Source: Acidovorax sp. NCPPB 3576
GTDB taxonomy: Bacteria; Pseudomonadota; Gammaproteobacteria; Burkholderiales; Burkholderiaceae_C
NCBI RefSeq assembly: GCF_028473605.1
Contig: NZ_CP097267.1
Coordinates: 337,501 to 401,500, forward strand
Direction of reading: 5' to 3'
Length of the DNA stretch: 64,000 bases
Position numbers and translations under genes: made by a program
Shown: positions 1-18,408 of the stretch, piece after piece
Position numbering within the stretch: the stretch's first letter is position 1
Layout: the number at the start of each line of letters is the position of its first letter
Notes under the pieces: generated by a model
What the model was told of the DNA's origin: nothing
The model's database searches: none
The model's input: only the letters and a program-made list of their open reading frames with translations

Positions 1-1053
<1,053 letters not shown>

Positions 1054-1170
1054 TATAACTTTGATCACCATTTGATCAAGTTGTTATGCCAAGTGACGCA
1101 GTCAAAATACAAGCTGATTCCAAACTCTATGAATTCGCCGCCTTGATCACATCAAGGTAGCTCCAAGTTA

Positions 1171-1286
1171 TGCCTGATGACCATAGCAAGTTGGTACCAC
1201 TCCTTCCCATCCCGAACAGGACAGTGAAACGACTTTGCGCCGATAATAGTGCGGGTTCCCGTGTGAAAGTAGGTCATCGTCAGGCT
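1171..1286 (+). rRNA. rrf: 5S ribosomal RNA
   Basis: The 5' end TGCCTGATGACC pairs with the 3' end GGTCATCGTCAGGC, and the internal segment CCGATAATAGTGCGGG fits 5S rRNA. The length of about 116 bases is normal. It lies 117 bases after the 23S gene, and the spacer between them (1054-1170) holds no tRNA or other gene that I can see. Confidence 0.96.
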
Positions 1287-1296
1287 CTTACAGCCC

Positions 1297-1340
1297 AAAG
1301 CGCCCCGACATCCAACGATGTCGGGGCGCTTTGCTTTTGG
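1297..1340 (+). terminator. Intrinsic terminator of the rRNA operon
   Basis: A perfect 16-base stem (AAAGCGCCCCGACATC at 1297-1312, its complement at 1317-1332) closes a four-base loop and is followed by TTGCTTTT. It lies directly after the 5S gene, so it ends the rrn transcript. Confidence 0.9.
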
Positions 1341-1375
1341 GGAATGAAATCCTCTCCTGTAAAACATCGCTCACT

Positions 1376-1471
1376 CTATTCGGCTTGATTGACCAGCCCC
1401 CAGTCAGGCATTCCCTTCACTTGGGTCCAAGCGTTGATAACGCTTTGCATGGCCAATTCGGCGCTGTTCAT
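1376..1471 (-). pseudogene. Possible remnant of a small unknown gene, 3' part
   Basis: A minus-strand frame of 31 codons from an ATG at 1471 ends in TAG at 1378-1376. The frame stays open for about 36 codons upstream with sensible composition (for example LIGGAASCGFVHCLGP). There is no clear ribosome binding site and no family that I recognise. It lies in the same 450-base stretch as the MerR relic, so it may be debris from the same rearrangement, or a chance frame. Confidence 0.2.
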
Positions 1472-1576
1472 CGGCCCAAGGCAGTGGACGAAGCCGCAAC
1501 TCGCTGCCCCTCCAATAAGCCAGCCCCCCCATCCCCGCCCACTCAATCCGCTCCAGGCCCGGCGGATACGCTACGA

Positions 1577-1591
1577 TTGACGTTACGTCAA
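1577..1591. promoter_or_regulatory. Palindromic operator TTGACG-TTA-CGTCAA, LiuR/MerR type
   Basis: The palindrome TTGACGTTACGTCAA has two perfect 6-base arms and a 3-base centre. Operators of this type are described for LiuR-like MerR regulators of branched-chain amino-acid breakdown. It sits about 77 bases before the truncated MerR reading frame, where an autoregulatory site would be. Only its match and position support this call. Confidence 0.5.
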
Positions 1592-1667
1592 CGTCAGCAA
1601 ACCCTCCCCACCACGGCAGCCCGCTGACAGGGATGGGTCTCAACTCCACGAGTCTCCCCCACCTCCT

Positions 1668-1757
1668 ATGGCCGCCAACACCTACACCATCAGCGACCTC
1701 GCCAAAGAGTTCGACCTCACCACCCGCGCCATGCGCTTCTATGAAGATCACTCATGA
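1668..1757 (+). pseudogene. Truncated MerR-family regulator (LiuR-like), N-terminal fragment
   Basis: An ATG opens 29 codons that read as the start of a MerR winged-helix domain: YTISDLAKEFDLTTRAMRFY followed by ED, then a TGA where the family continues for about 100 more residues. The helix-turn-helix begins correctly, but the recognition wing and effector domain are missing. The upstream palindrome at 1577-1591 is intact. This looks like the 5' end of a liuR-type gene left behind by a recombination event near the rRNA operon, not a working protein. Confidence 0.6.
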
Positions 1758-1819
1758 GTCAATTAGATTGACGAAATCTTCTCCGTGCAGCGAAATACTG
1801 ATACAATCATGAATTCTCC

Positions 1820-1905
1820 GGAGGGGTGCCCGAGTGGCTAAAGGGGGCAGACTGTAAATCTGTTGGCTTACGCCTACACTGGTTCGAATCCAGTCCCCTC
1901 CACCA
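1820..1905 (+). tRNA. tyrT: tRNA-Tyr (GTA)
   Basis: The 7-base acceptor stem GGAGGGG/CCCCTCC, a long variable arm typical of type II tRNAs, T-loop TTCGAAT and encoded CCA are all present. The anticodon GTA is at 1854-1856. It is the first gene of the tRNA-tuf cluster. A TACAAT at 1802-1807 may be its -10 box, with a weak -35 (TTCTCC, 1779-1784). Confidence 0.97.
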
Positions 1906-1950
1906 AATATGAAGCTGCACTTAGTGCAACGCGGATTCTGCAAAGATGAT

Positions 1951-2024
1951 GCGGGAGTAGTTCAATGGTAGAACCCTAGCCTTCCAAGCTAATGACGCGG
2001 GTTCGATTCCCGTCTCCCGCTCCA
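1951..2024 (+). tRNA. glyT: tRNA-Gly (TCC)
   Basis: Acceptor stem GCGGGAG/CTCCCGC, standard D- and T-arms and encoded CCA. The anticodon TCC is at 1983-1985 in the loop CTTCCAA. It is 45 bases after tRNA-Tyr and very probably on the same transcript. Confidence 0.97.
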
Positions 2025-2072
2025 CTCTGCAGCTGATTGATAGTTTGCTCGAGAATGTGATGTCTCGAAGGC

Positions 2073-2147
<75 letters not shown>

Positions 2148-2219
2148 CAATTTACTTTGTTGGTCGCGATGTGTGCGATCACAGGTTGTGTTGGTGTAAT
2201 TTTTTTCGGAGTCGAAAAA

Positions 2220-3410
<1,191 letters not shown>

Positions 3411-3421
3411 AGCATAAATGT

Positions 3422-3497
3422 AGGGGTATAGCTCAATTGGCAGAGCGTCGGTCTCCAAAACCGAAGGTTGTAGGTTCGATTCCTACTGCCCCTGCCA
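3422..3497 (+). tRNA. trpT: tRNA-Trp (CCA)
   Basis: Acceptor stem AGGGGTA/TGCCCCT (with one G-T pair), discriminator G and encoded CCA. The anticodon CCA is at 3455-3457. It lies between tuf and secE, its usual place in this group. Confidence 0.97.
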
Positions 3498-3515
3498 CTT
3501 GATCGTGGCAATTAC

Positions 3516-3545
3516 AAGCCCGCCAGGCTCTGGCGGGCTTCGGTG
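3516..3545 (+). terminator. Terminator or attenuator hairpin before secE
   Basis: The perfect 11-base stem AAGCCCGCCAG/CTGGCGGGCTT closes a three-base loop (3516-3540). Only a T-poor tail (CGGTGTCTTG) follows, so termination is probably partial. It separates the tRNA-tuf unit from secE-nusG. Confidence 0.6.
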
Positions 3546-3587
3546 TCTTGTGGACGCCGAAACTTAAAGTAAGAAAATCAGTTAAGT

Positions 3588-3971
3588 ATGGCCACGTCTC
3601 AAGTCGAAACTGTTAGTACGGGAGCTGATAAGGCTAAGCTCGCTGCTGTGGTGGCAATTGTTCTTGCCGCGATTGCTGGATTTTATTTGCTTGGTAAGCA
3701 GGGCCCTATCGTTCAGTGGGCGGCGTTGCTTGTCGGGCTTGCAATTGCCGTAGCGGTGTTTCTGGTATCCGAGCCTGGCCGTCAATTTGTGGGCTTTGCG
3801 CAGGATGCTTGGCGTGAGGTCAAGAAGGTTGTCTGGCCTACGCGGAAAGAGACACTACAAATGACGGCATACGTTTTTGCGTTTGTCGTCATCATGGCGC
3901 TCTTTCTCTGGTTCACCGACAAGACTTTGGAATGGGTTTTGTACGATTTGATTCTGGGGTGGAGAAAGTAA
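3588..3971 (+). CDS. secE: Protein translocase subunit SecE
   Basis: SecE clamps the SecY channel in the inner membrane and is essential for protein export. The 127-residue product has three hydrophobic segments (about residues 20-40, 44-62 and 95-115). The conserved cytoplasmic loop [20 protein letters not shown] precedes the last one. Three membrane segments are the usual long form in proteobacteria. The ATG of nusG overlaps the stop codon (TAATG), so the two genes are translationally coupled. Confidence 0.96.
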   Translation: MATSQVETVSTGADKAKLAAVVAIVLAAIAGFYLLGKQGPIVQWAALLVGLAIAVAVFLVSEPGRQFVGFAQDAWREVKKVVWPTRKETLQMTAYVFAFVVIMALFLWFTDKTLEWVLYDLILGWRK

Positions 3972-4564
3972 TGACAGACACTATTGAAGTCAGCGGCGCT
4001 GAAGCTGCCACTCCAGCAACCCCTGTGAATCCTGATTTGCGCTGGTACATCGTTCATGCCTATTCCGGGATGGAAAAGGCGGTAGAGCGCAATATCGTGG
4101 AGCGCATCGGTCGCGCTGGCATGCAACAAAAGTTTGGCCGCATTCTCGTTCCGACCGAAGAGGTCGTTGAAATGAAGAATGGTCAACGCAAAACCACTGA
4201 ACGCCGGCTCTTTCCCGGCTATGTGTTCGTAGAAATGGTCATGGACGATGACACTTGGCACTTGGTCAAGCACACGAACAAGGTGACAGGGTTTGTTGGC
4301 GGTGCAAAAAATCGTCCAGCTCCTATTTCTGAAGAAGAAGTTCAGAAAATCGTCAGCCAAATGCAAGAAGGCACAGACAAGCCTCGGCACAAGATTGAAT
4401 TCATGGTGGGAGAGCTGGTCCGTGTTAAGGAAGGCCCTTTCACTGACTTCAATGGCTCTGTCGAAGAAGTCAATTACGAGAAAAGCCGGGTGCGCGTTTC
4501 CGTGATGATTTTTGGCCGTTCTACCCCTGTAGAGTTGGAATTTGGTCAGGTCGAAAAAACCTGA
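3971..4564 (+). CDS. nusG: Transcription termination/antitermination factor NusG
   Basis: NusG binds RNA polymerase, suppresses pausing, and links transcription to Rho and to the ribosome. The 197 residues show the NGN domain ([18 protein letters not shown], then [11 protein letters not shown]) and a C-terminal KOW motif ([20 protein letters not shown]). The ATG at 3971 overlaps the secE stop and has GGAG just upstream. The frame is open further 5' inside secE, but that extension does not resemble NusG. Confidence 0.97.
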   Translation: MTDTIEVSGAEAATPATPVNPDLRWYIVHAYSGMEKAVERNIVERIGRAGMQQKFGRILVPTEEVVEMKNGQRKTTERRLFPGYVFVEMVMDDDTWHLVKHTNKVTGFVGGAKNRPAPISEEEVQKIVSQMQEGTDKPRHKIEFMVGELVRVKEGPFTDFNGSVEEVNYEKSRVRVSVMIFGRSTPVELEFGQVEKT

Positions 4565-4671
4565 TTGTTCAGATTCGCATTTTTCGACTCGGTGCGAATT
4601 GTTTAATGAGTCGTAAACCCCGGGGAGCTGAGGCCAGCGGCCAAGGCGTTAATACCCGTAAGGAGTGAACC

Positions 4672-5103
4672 ATGGCGAAAAAAATCGTCGGTTTTATCAA
4701 GCTGCAAGTTCCAGCTGGTAAGGCCAATCCATCCCCACCGATCGGTCCTGCGCTGGGACAACGTGGTCTTAACATCATGGAGTTCTGCAAGGCGTTCAAC
4801 GCTCAGACTCAAGGTGTCGAACCAGGTTTGCCTTTGCCAGTGGTCATCACGGCATTTGCAGACAAGAGCTTCACCTTCATCATCAAGACGCCGCCTGCGA
4901 CGACATTGATCAAGAAGGCCATCAAGCTTGAAAAGGGCTCTGCCAACGCATTGAGCACCAAGGTCGGCAAGATCACGCGCGCACAGCTCGAAGAGATCGC
5001 CAAGACCAAGATGAAAGACATGAACGCTGCCAACGTCGACGCCGCTGTGCGTACGCTGGCTGGCTCTGCTCGCTCGATGGGCGTGACGGTGGAGGGTTTA
5101 TAA
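4672..5103 (+). CDS. rplK: 50S ribosomal protein L11
   Basis: L11 forms the GTPase-associated centre with 23S rRNA and is needed for the stringent response through RelA. The 143-residue length is typical. It begins [20 protein letters not shown] and contains the conserved [19 protein letters not shown] segment. AAGGAG lies at the right distance before the ATG. The gene follows nusG by about 107 bases and precedes rplA by one base, giving the standard rplKA pair. Confidence 0.98.
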   Translation: MAKKIVGFIKLQVPAGKANPSPPIGPALGQRGLNIMEFCKAFNAQTQGVEPGLPLPVVITAFADKSFTFIIKTPPATTLIKKAIKLEKGSANALSTKVGKITRAQLEEIAKTKMKDMNAANVDAAVRTLAGSARSMGVTVEGL

Positions 5104-5104
5104 A

Positions 5105-5800
5105 ATGGCCAAGCTGACCAAGAAGCAAAAAGCCCTGCAAGGCAAAGTCGACAGCAACAAACTGTACGCGTTCGCTGACGCCGTTGTGATCGTGAAGGAC
5201 GCCGCTACGGCCAAATTCGACGAATCCATTGATGTGGCCGTTCAGCTCGGCATCGACGCCAAGAAGTCTGACCAAGTGGTTCGTGGCGCTGTGGTGCTGC
5301 CGAATGGTACTGGCAAGACGACCCGTGTGGCCGTGTTCGCCCAAGGCGCCAAGGCTGAAGAAGCCAAGGCCGCCGGCGCTGACATCGTTGGCATGGATGA
5401 CTTGGCCGCCATGGTCAAGGCTGGTGACATGCCTTTCGACGTGGTGATCGCCGCCCCAGACGCCATGCGCGTCGTGGGTACGCTGGGTCAAATCCTCGGC
5501 CCGCGCGGTCTGATGCCGAATCCCAAGGTGGGCACCGTGACGCCCGACGTCGCTACGGCTGTGAAGAACGCCAAGGCTGGTCAAGTGCAATTCCGCGTCG
5601 ACAAGGCCGGTATCGTGCACAGCACGATTGGCCGCCGCTCATTCGACAACGACAAGCTTCAGGGCAACTTGGCTGCATTGATCGAAGCGCTGACCAAGGC
5701 CAAGCCTGCAACCAGCAAGGGCGTGTATCTGCGCAAGGTGGCGGTGTCTTCCACGATGGGCCTGGGTGTCCGCGTGGATACGCAATCCATCGCAGCGTAA
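5105..5800 (+). CDS. rplA: 50S ribosomal protein L1
   Basis: L1 builds the mobile stalk by the ribosomal E site and represses the L11 operon by binding its mRNA. The 231 residues match the family in length and contain [20 protein letters not shown], the conserved RNA-binding stretch. The start is fixed by the rplK stop one base upstream (TAAAATGGCC). Confidence 0.98.
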   Translation: MAKLTKKQKALQGKVDSNKLYAFADAVVIVKDAATAKFDESIDVAVQLGIDAKKSDQVVRGAVVLPNGTGKTTRVAVFAQGAKAEEAKAAGADIVGMDDLAAMVKAGDMPFDVVIAAPDAMRVVGTLGQILGPRGLMPNPKVGTVTPDVATAVKNAKAGQVQFRVDKAGIVHSTIGRRSFDNDKLQGNLAALIEALTKAKPATSKGVYLRKVAVSSTMGLGVRVDTQSIAA

Positions 5801-6036
5801 TTGCAAGAAATCTTCGATCCTGTCCTTGGATGGGTTCGATGTGGTGGGCTGCGGCTGTTTCGGGAGCCGCAGGCCATCCAAGACCGTTGGTGCGCGAACC
5901 GGTCGCGCTTAAATCCAAAGTGATGCCAACGCAGATGGCGATCCCGCTGCAGATGGAAAATTTTCCTGAACAGTTGGTCGCTGCAACAAGAGCGTGCATG
6001 AGGCCTGTGCCGAGTGCGCATTTTAAGGAGTAGACC
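5801..6036 (+). promoter_or_regulatory. rplJL leader, probable L10-L12 autoregulatory region
   Basis: A 236-base gap separates rplA from rplJ and holds no convincing gene. In proteobacteria this leader carries a promoter and the mRNA structure bound by the L10(L12)4 complex. Bases 5841-5882 can form GC-rich stems (for example GGCTGCGGC with GCCGCAGGCC). The function is inferred from position, not from a recognised motif. Confidence 0.55.
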
Positions 6037-6561
6037 TTGAGTCTTAATCGCAGTGAGAAAGAAGCGGTCATCAGTGAAGTGACCAGCCTCGCCGCTAAAG
6101 CTCAAACGCTTGTGATCGCGGAATACCGTGGCATCACGGTCGCCGACATGACCAAACTGCGTGTTGATGCTCGCAGCAAGGGCGTGACCTTGAGTGTTCT
6201 GAAGAACACCCTGGCTCGCCGTGCTGTGGCTGGCAGCGCATTTGACGTGGTGGCAGACCAGATGACCGGTCCGCTGATCTACGGCTTCTCCGAAGACGCT
6301 GTGGCTGCCGCTAAGGTGGTGGCCGATTTCGCGAAGACCAACGACAAGTTGGTGATTCGTGGTGGCGCTTTCGGTGGCAAAGCCCTGGATGTCAACGGCG
6401 TTAAGCAGCTGGCTAACATTCCTTCCAAGGAAGTTTTGTTGGCTCAGATTTGTGGCTTGCTTATGTCCCCCATTTCGCGTACCGCCGTTGTGCTGGGCGC
6501 GTTGGCGGCCAAAAAAGGCGAAGGCGCTGCCGAGACGGCCGCCGAACCTGTCGCGGCTTGA
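6037..6561 (+). CDS. rplJ: 50S ribosomal protein L10
   Basis: L10 anchors the L7/L12 dimers on the ribosome stalk. The 174 residues begin [20 protein letters not shown], as in other betaproteobacteria. The start codon is TTG at 6037, supported by AAGGAG at 6025-6030 and by the lack of any in-frame ATG that would keep the conserved N-terminus. rplL follows 39 bases later on the same transcript. Confidence 0.97.
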   Translation: MSLNRSEKEAVISEVTSLAAKAQTLVIAEYRGITVADMTKLRVDARSKGVTLSVLKNTLARRAVAGSAFDVVADQMTGPLIYGFSEDAVAAAKVVADFAKTNDKLVIRGGAFGGKALDVNGVKQLANIPSKEVLLAQICGLLMSPISRTAVVLGALAAKKGEGAAETAAEPVAA

Positions 6562-6600
6562 TTGCCCGGCAGACAACCAACCAATTGTTAGGAAATAAAA

Positions 6601-6978
6601 ATGGCATTCGATAAAGACGCATTTTTGACCGCTCTGGACAGCATGACGGTTCTGGAACTCAATGAGCTGGTGAAAGCCATTGAAGAAAAGTTTGGCGTGA
6701 GCGCAGCCGCTATGGCCGCTCCTGCTGCCGGCGGCGGCGGCGGTGCTGCTGCAGCTGCAGAAGAGCAAACGGAATTCAACGTTGTGCTGACCGAAGCCGG
6801 CGCGAACAAGGTTTCCGTCATCAAGGCCGTGCGCGAAATCACGGGCCTGGGCCTCAAGGAAGCGAAGGACCTGGTGGACGGCGCTCCGAAGAACGTCAAG
6901 GAAGGCATTGCCAAGGCTGACGCCGAAGCTGCCGTCAAGAAGCTGGTGGAAGCTGGCGCCAAGGCTGAACTCAAGTAA
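6601..6978 (+). CDS. rplL: 50S ribosomal protein L7/L12
   Basis: L7/L12 is the flexible stalk protein that recruits translation factors. The 125-residue protein has the N-terminal dimerisation helix, a Gly/Ala-rich hinge ([17 protein letters not shown]) and the C-terminal domain with the conserved [26 protein letters not shown] precedes the ATG. Downstream hairpins reduce read-through into rpoBC. Confidence 0.98.
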   Translation: MAFDKDAFLTALDSMTVLELNELVKAIEEKFGVSAAAMAAPAAGGGGGAAAAAEEQTEFNVVLTEAGANKVSVIKAVREITGLGLKEAKDLVDGAPKNVKEGIAKADAEAAVKKLVEAGAKAELK

Positions 6979-6994
6979 TTCGCCTGGATTCCAG

Positions 6995-7085
6995 GGCTGG
7001 GGGCTCCGCAAGGGCTCCCAGCCTTTGGTGCTTATGGGGTTTACGCCCAGAGCGCACCAGAAAGCAGTGCCTACAGCACTGCTTT
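6995..7085 (+). promoter_or_regulatory. Hairpins between rplL and rpoB (attenuator and possible processing site)
   Basis: The 275-base gap holds two stems. GGCTGGG (6995-7001) pairs with CCCAGCC (7017-7023) and is followed by TTTGG. AAAGCAGTGC (7061-7070) pairs perfectly with GCACTGCTTT (7076-7085). The E. coli rplL-rpoB gap likewise holds an attenuator and an RNase III site, so the same roles are inferred here. Confidence 0.55.
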
Positions 7086-7253
7086 CTAGTGTCTTCTGAC
7101 CATCCCGACAGCAGAAGATACCTTGGTTCGGGTGATGTGCAATGCATCGCCGTCCGCCATGGTTGGTAGTGGCCAACCGCCAAGCCTGCAAGGAAGCGCC
7201 TTTGCAGGTCAGTCGTCGAAGACCCAGGACTCATGTCTTTGCCCGGAGATCTC

Positions 7254-11366
<4,113 letters not shown>

Positions 11367-11387
11367 GTATTTGAAGGGAAAGAGTCC

Positions 11388-15623
<4,236 letters not shown>

Positions 15624-15642
15624 GCCACGGCGCGCTCCCTGA

Positions 15643-15685
15643 AACGCTCCCGCTCTGCGCTTGGCAGACCGGGAGCGTTTTCTTA
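15643..15685 (+). terminator. Intrinsic terminator after rpoC
   Basis: AACGCTCCCG (15643-15652) pairs with CGGGAGCGTT (15670-15679), with a 17-base loop that can pair further. TTTCTTAT follows. It lies 20 bases after the rpoC stop. Confidence 0.85.
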
Positions 15686-15739
15686 TCTGTTTCCTTTTTT
15701 GCACCGGGCCCGCGGACTCCTGCGGGCTCGGCAGACGCA

Positions 15740-16273
15740 ATGCTGCCTTCCTGGATCTTTCTTGCTCTGCTGCTGTTCTGGGCTGTGGGGGCCTACAACC
15801 GGATCGTGCGATTGCGCTCGGCCGCCATCCAGGCCTTCGGAGGGCTGGACGCACACCTCATGCGCATGATGGCCATGCTGGGTGAATACGAGGCCGCCCA
15901 AGGTCCGGCGCCTGCGGCCCATGCCGATGCGCGGGCGGCGCTGTGGGCCGCCACCACCCAATTCGGTGCTTCGCTGGCGGTCGCCCGGGCCCGGCCGCTG
16001 GATGCCGGCGCTGGCGCAGCGCTGCTGACGGCGCGCGAGGTGCTCGAGGCCGCGTGGCTGGCCATGGTGCGGGTCGCGGAGGTTCCGCAAGCGCCCGACG
16101 AAGGCGCGGCGCTTCCCCTGTGGGCGCAGCGATGGCAGGAGCTGGTGGCCCAGAATGCGCTGGCCACCCGGCAGTTCAACGATGCGGCGCTGCTGTACAA
16201 CCAGGCCATCGGCCAATTTCCGGCGCGCCTGCTGGCGTGGCTGTTCGGGTTCAAAGCGGCAAGAACACTGTAG
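15740..16273 (+). CDS. LemA-like membrane protein
   Basis: The 177-residue protein has an N-terminal membrane anchor (WIFLALLLFWAVGAYNRIV) and an all-helical body. It ends in the LemA-type signature ATRQFNDAALLYNQAIGQFP followed by ARLLAWLFGF. LemA proteins are membrane-anchored helical proteins of unsettled function. The first part of the domain is more divergent and Ala-rich than usual. It stands alone between the rpoC terminator and rsmB, 121 bases apart. Confidence 0.7.
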   Translation: MLPSWIFLALLLFWAVGAYNRIVRLRSAAIQAFGGLDAHLMRMMAMLGEYEAAQGPAPAAHADARAALWAATTQFGASLAVARARPLDAGAGAALLTAREVLEAAWLAMVRVAEVPQAPDEGAALPLWAQRWQELVAQNALATRQFNDAALLYNQAIGQFPARLLAWLFGFKAARTL

Positions 16274-16394
16274 GCTGCATCCCCACCCATTCATCCTGCG
16301 GGAGGAATGGGGCATTTCCATTCCACCAGGGCGTGGCCGCCTCCATGGCGTCCGCAACCGGCTTTTCCTTTTTCACGACAGGCTCAGACAGAAC

Positions 16395-17795
16395 ATGACC
16401 GCCCCGCAGCCGAAACCGCCCTCTCGTTTCTTTCCGCCCCCAGCGGAGGGCGAACGCCGCATGGAGCCCGCGCTTTGGCGGCAGCTGGACGCGGTGGTGA
16501 CGGCGTTGCAGGCAGTGCGCGCCGGGCAGTCGGGCACGGCAGCCATTGCGGAGGTCGAACCGGGATTGCGGCCGGGGGTGCAGGCCCTCTTGTTCCAGGT
16601 GCTGCGCAATCTGGGCCGGGCGCAGGCGCTGCGCAAGCAACTGGCGCCCCGCAATCCGCCACCGCGGGCCGATGCGCTGCTGTGCACGGCCCTGGCACTG
16701 GCATGGGCGCCCGAAGAGGCACCCTACGAGGCGTTCACGCTGGTCAATCAGGCCGTTGAAGCAGCCAAGCGCAACCCTGCCTCGCAGGCGCAGGCGTCCT
16801 TCCTGAATGCCTGCCTGCGCCGGTTTTTGCGCGAACGCGATGCGCTCGTTGCTGCCACCGACAGCGATCCGGTCGCCCAGTGGAACCACCCGGCCTGGTG
16901 GATCGCCCGGTTGCGCAAGGACCATCCGCAGCATTGGCAGCAGATCCTGCAGGCGAACAACGACCATGCGCCGATGGTGCTACGGGTCAATGTGCAAAAA
17001 ACGACTCCAGCGCAATATCTACTAGGGCTAGATGCTATTAATTTAGGAGCATTTGCTGCGGATGCGTTCGGCATCGTCCTGGAACGGCCGGTGGCGGTGC
17101 ACCAGTTGCCCGGCTTTGCCGAGGGCCAGGTGTCGGTGCAGGACAGCGCCGCGCAGATGGCCGCTCCACTGTTGCTGCAGGGGCTCGATCTGGCGCAGCC
17201 GCTGCGGGTGCTGGACGCCTGCGCCGCCCCCGGTGGAAAAACCGCGCACTTGCTGGAATATGCGGGTGCCGCATCGCCGGTGAAGGTCGTGGCGCTGGAA
17301 ATCGATGCCGACCGTGCCATCCGTATCCATGAAACGCTGGACCGGGTGGGCGTTCATGCCCAGGTCCTCGTGGCCGATGCGGGGCGGCCGCAGGACGGGT
17401 GGCTCGACGCCAGCGGGGGCGGGCTGTTCGACGCCATCCTGCTCGACGCGCCGTGCACGGCCTCCGGCATTGTCCGCCGCCACCCGGACGTGCGGTGGCT
17501 GCGGCGCGAATCCGACATCGAGCAGCTGGCCCAGCAGCAGGCCCGCCTGCTTGCTACGCTCTGGCCGCTGCTCCAGCCCGGCGGGCGACTGCTCTACTGC
17601 ACCTGCTCCGTGTTTCGCGCTGAGGGCGAAGCGCAGGTGCAAACGTTTCTTGCGCGCAACACCGATGCGCATTTGCTCCCGTCTCCCGGCCATTTAATGC
17701 CCGGCAAAACGGACGAAAGCGGCGGCGTCTCGGAGAATCGTCCGGGTGACCATGACGGTTTCTTTTACGCCCTGTTGCAAAAACATGCCGGCTGA
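16395..17795 (+). CDS. rsmB: 16S rRNA (cytosine(967)-C5)-methyltransferase
   Basis: RsmB (Fmu/Sun) methylates C967 of 16S rRNA with S-adenosylmethionine. The 466-residue protein has an N-terminal NusB-like RNA-binding region (to about 150). The methyltransferase domain carries the SAM motif LDACAAPGGKTAHLLE, the proline-cysteine motif LLDAPCTASGIVRRHPD and the catalytic region LLYCTCSVFRAEGEAQV. ATG 16395 is the longest sensible start; ATG 16461, with GGAGGG upstream, is an alternative. Bases 16993-17057 are AT-rich and unlike the rest of the gene. The stop overlaps the next start by 11 bases. Confidence 0.93.
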   Translation: MTAPQPKPPSRFFPPPAEGERRMEPALWRQLDAVVTALQAVRAGQSGTAAIAEVEPGLRPGVQALLFQVLRNLGRAQALRKQLAPRNPPPRADALLCTALALAWAPEEAPYEAFTLVNQAVEAAKRNPASQAQASFLNACLRRFLRERDALVAATDSDPVAQWNHPAWWIARLRKDHPQHWQQILQANNDHAPMVLRVNVQKTTPAQYLLGLDAINLGAFAADAFGIVLERPVAVHQLPGFAEGQVSVQDSAAQMAAPLLLQGLDLAQPLRVLDACAAPGGKTAHLLEYAGAASPVKVVALEIDADRAIRIHETLDRVGVHAQVLVADAGRPQDGWLDASGGGLFDAILLDAPCTASGIVRRHPDVRWLRRESDIEQLAQQQARLLATLWPLLQPGGRLLYCTCSVFRAEGEAQVQTFLARNTDAHLLPSPGHLMPGKTDESGGVSENRPGDHDGFFYALLQKHAG

Positions 17796-18408
17796 TCGAC
17801 CCGCTTCGCGCCCTGCCGCGTGGCTGTCGATGGCCGTGGCCGCGCTGCTGTGGATGTGCCTGGCACTGTGGTCGCCCGCGGTGCTGGCACAGCCCGATGC
17901 CGGCGACCTGCGCGTCGAAGCCAACGACGAGGGCCTGTACCTGTCCACCACGCTGCATTTCGACTTGCCCGAGCTGGCGGAAGACGCTCTCTACAAGGGC
18001 ATCTCCATGTACTTCGTGGCGGAGGCCGATGTGGTCCGCGAGCGCTGGTACTGGTATGACAAGGCCGTTGCCCACTCCGTGCGCTACCTGCGCCTGAGCT
18101 ACCAGCCGCTCACGCGCCGGTGGCGCCTGAACCAGTCCTCCACGCCATTCGCCAACACGGGCCTGGGGGTGGCGCTGGGACAGAATTTCGATGAACTGGG
18201 CGACGCGCTCTCTGCCATGCAGCGCATCAGCCGCTGGAAGATCGCCGATGCGGAGGAGGTCTCGGGCGGCCCCTACACCGTGCATTTCCAGTTTCGCCTC
18301 GATATGTCCCAATTGCCCCGTCCCTTCCAGATCGGCGCGGTGGGGCGCTCGGGCTGGGACCTGATGCTGTCGCGCAGCGTGCGCGCCGTGCCAGAGCGCG
18401 CGCCATGA
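17785..18408 (+). CDS. DUF4390 family exported protein
   Basis: The 207-residue protein has a signal peptide (hydrophobic core AAWLSMAVAALLWMCLALW, cleavage after AVLA). The beta-rich domain contains GLYLSTTLHFDLPELAEDAL and RRWRLNQ. DUF4390 genes regularly sit between rsmB and an NtrY-like kinase in Burkholderiales, as here. Its function is unknown; an extracytoplasmic partner of the kinase is only a guess. The ATG at 17785 lies within the rsmB end and the stop overlaps the kinase start (ATGA), so the three genes are coupled. Confidence 0.85.
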   Translation: MPADRPASRPAAWLSMAVAALLWMCLALWSPAVLAQPDAGDLRVEANDEGLYLSTTLHFDLPELAEDALYKGISMYFVAEADVVRERWYWYDKAVAHSVRYLRLSYQPLTRRWRLNQSSTPFANTGLGVALGQNFDELGDALSAMQRISRWKIADAEEVSGGPYTVHFQFRLDMSQLPRPFQIGAVGRSGWDLMLSRSVRAVPERAP

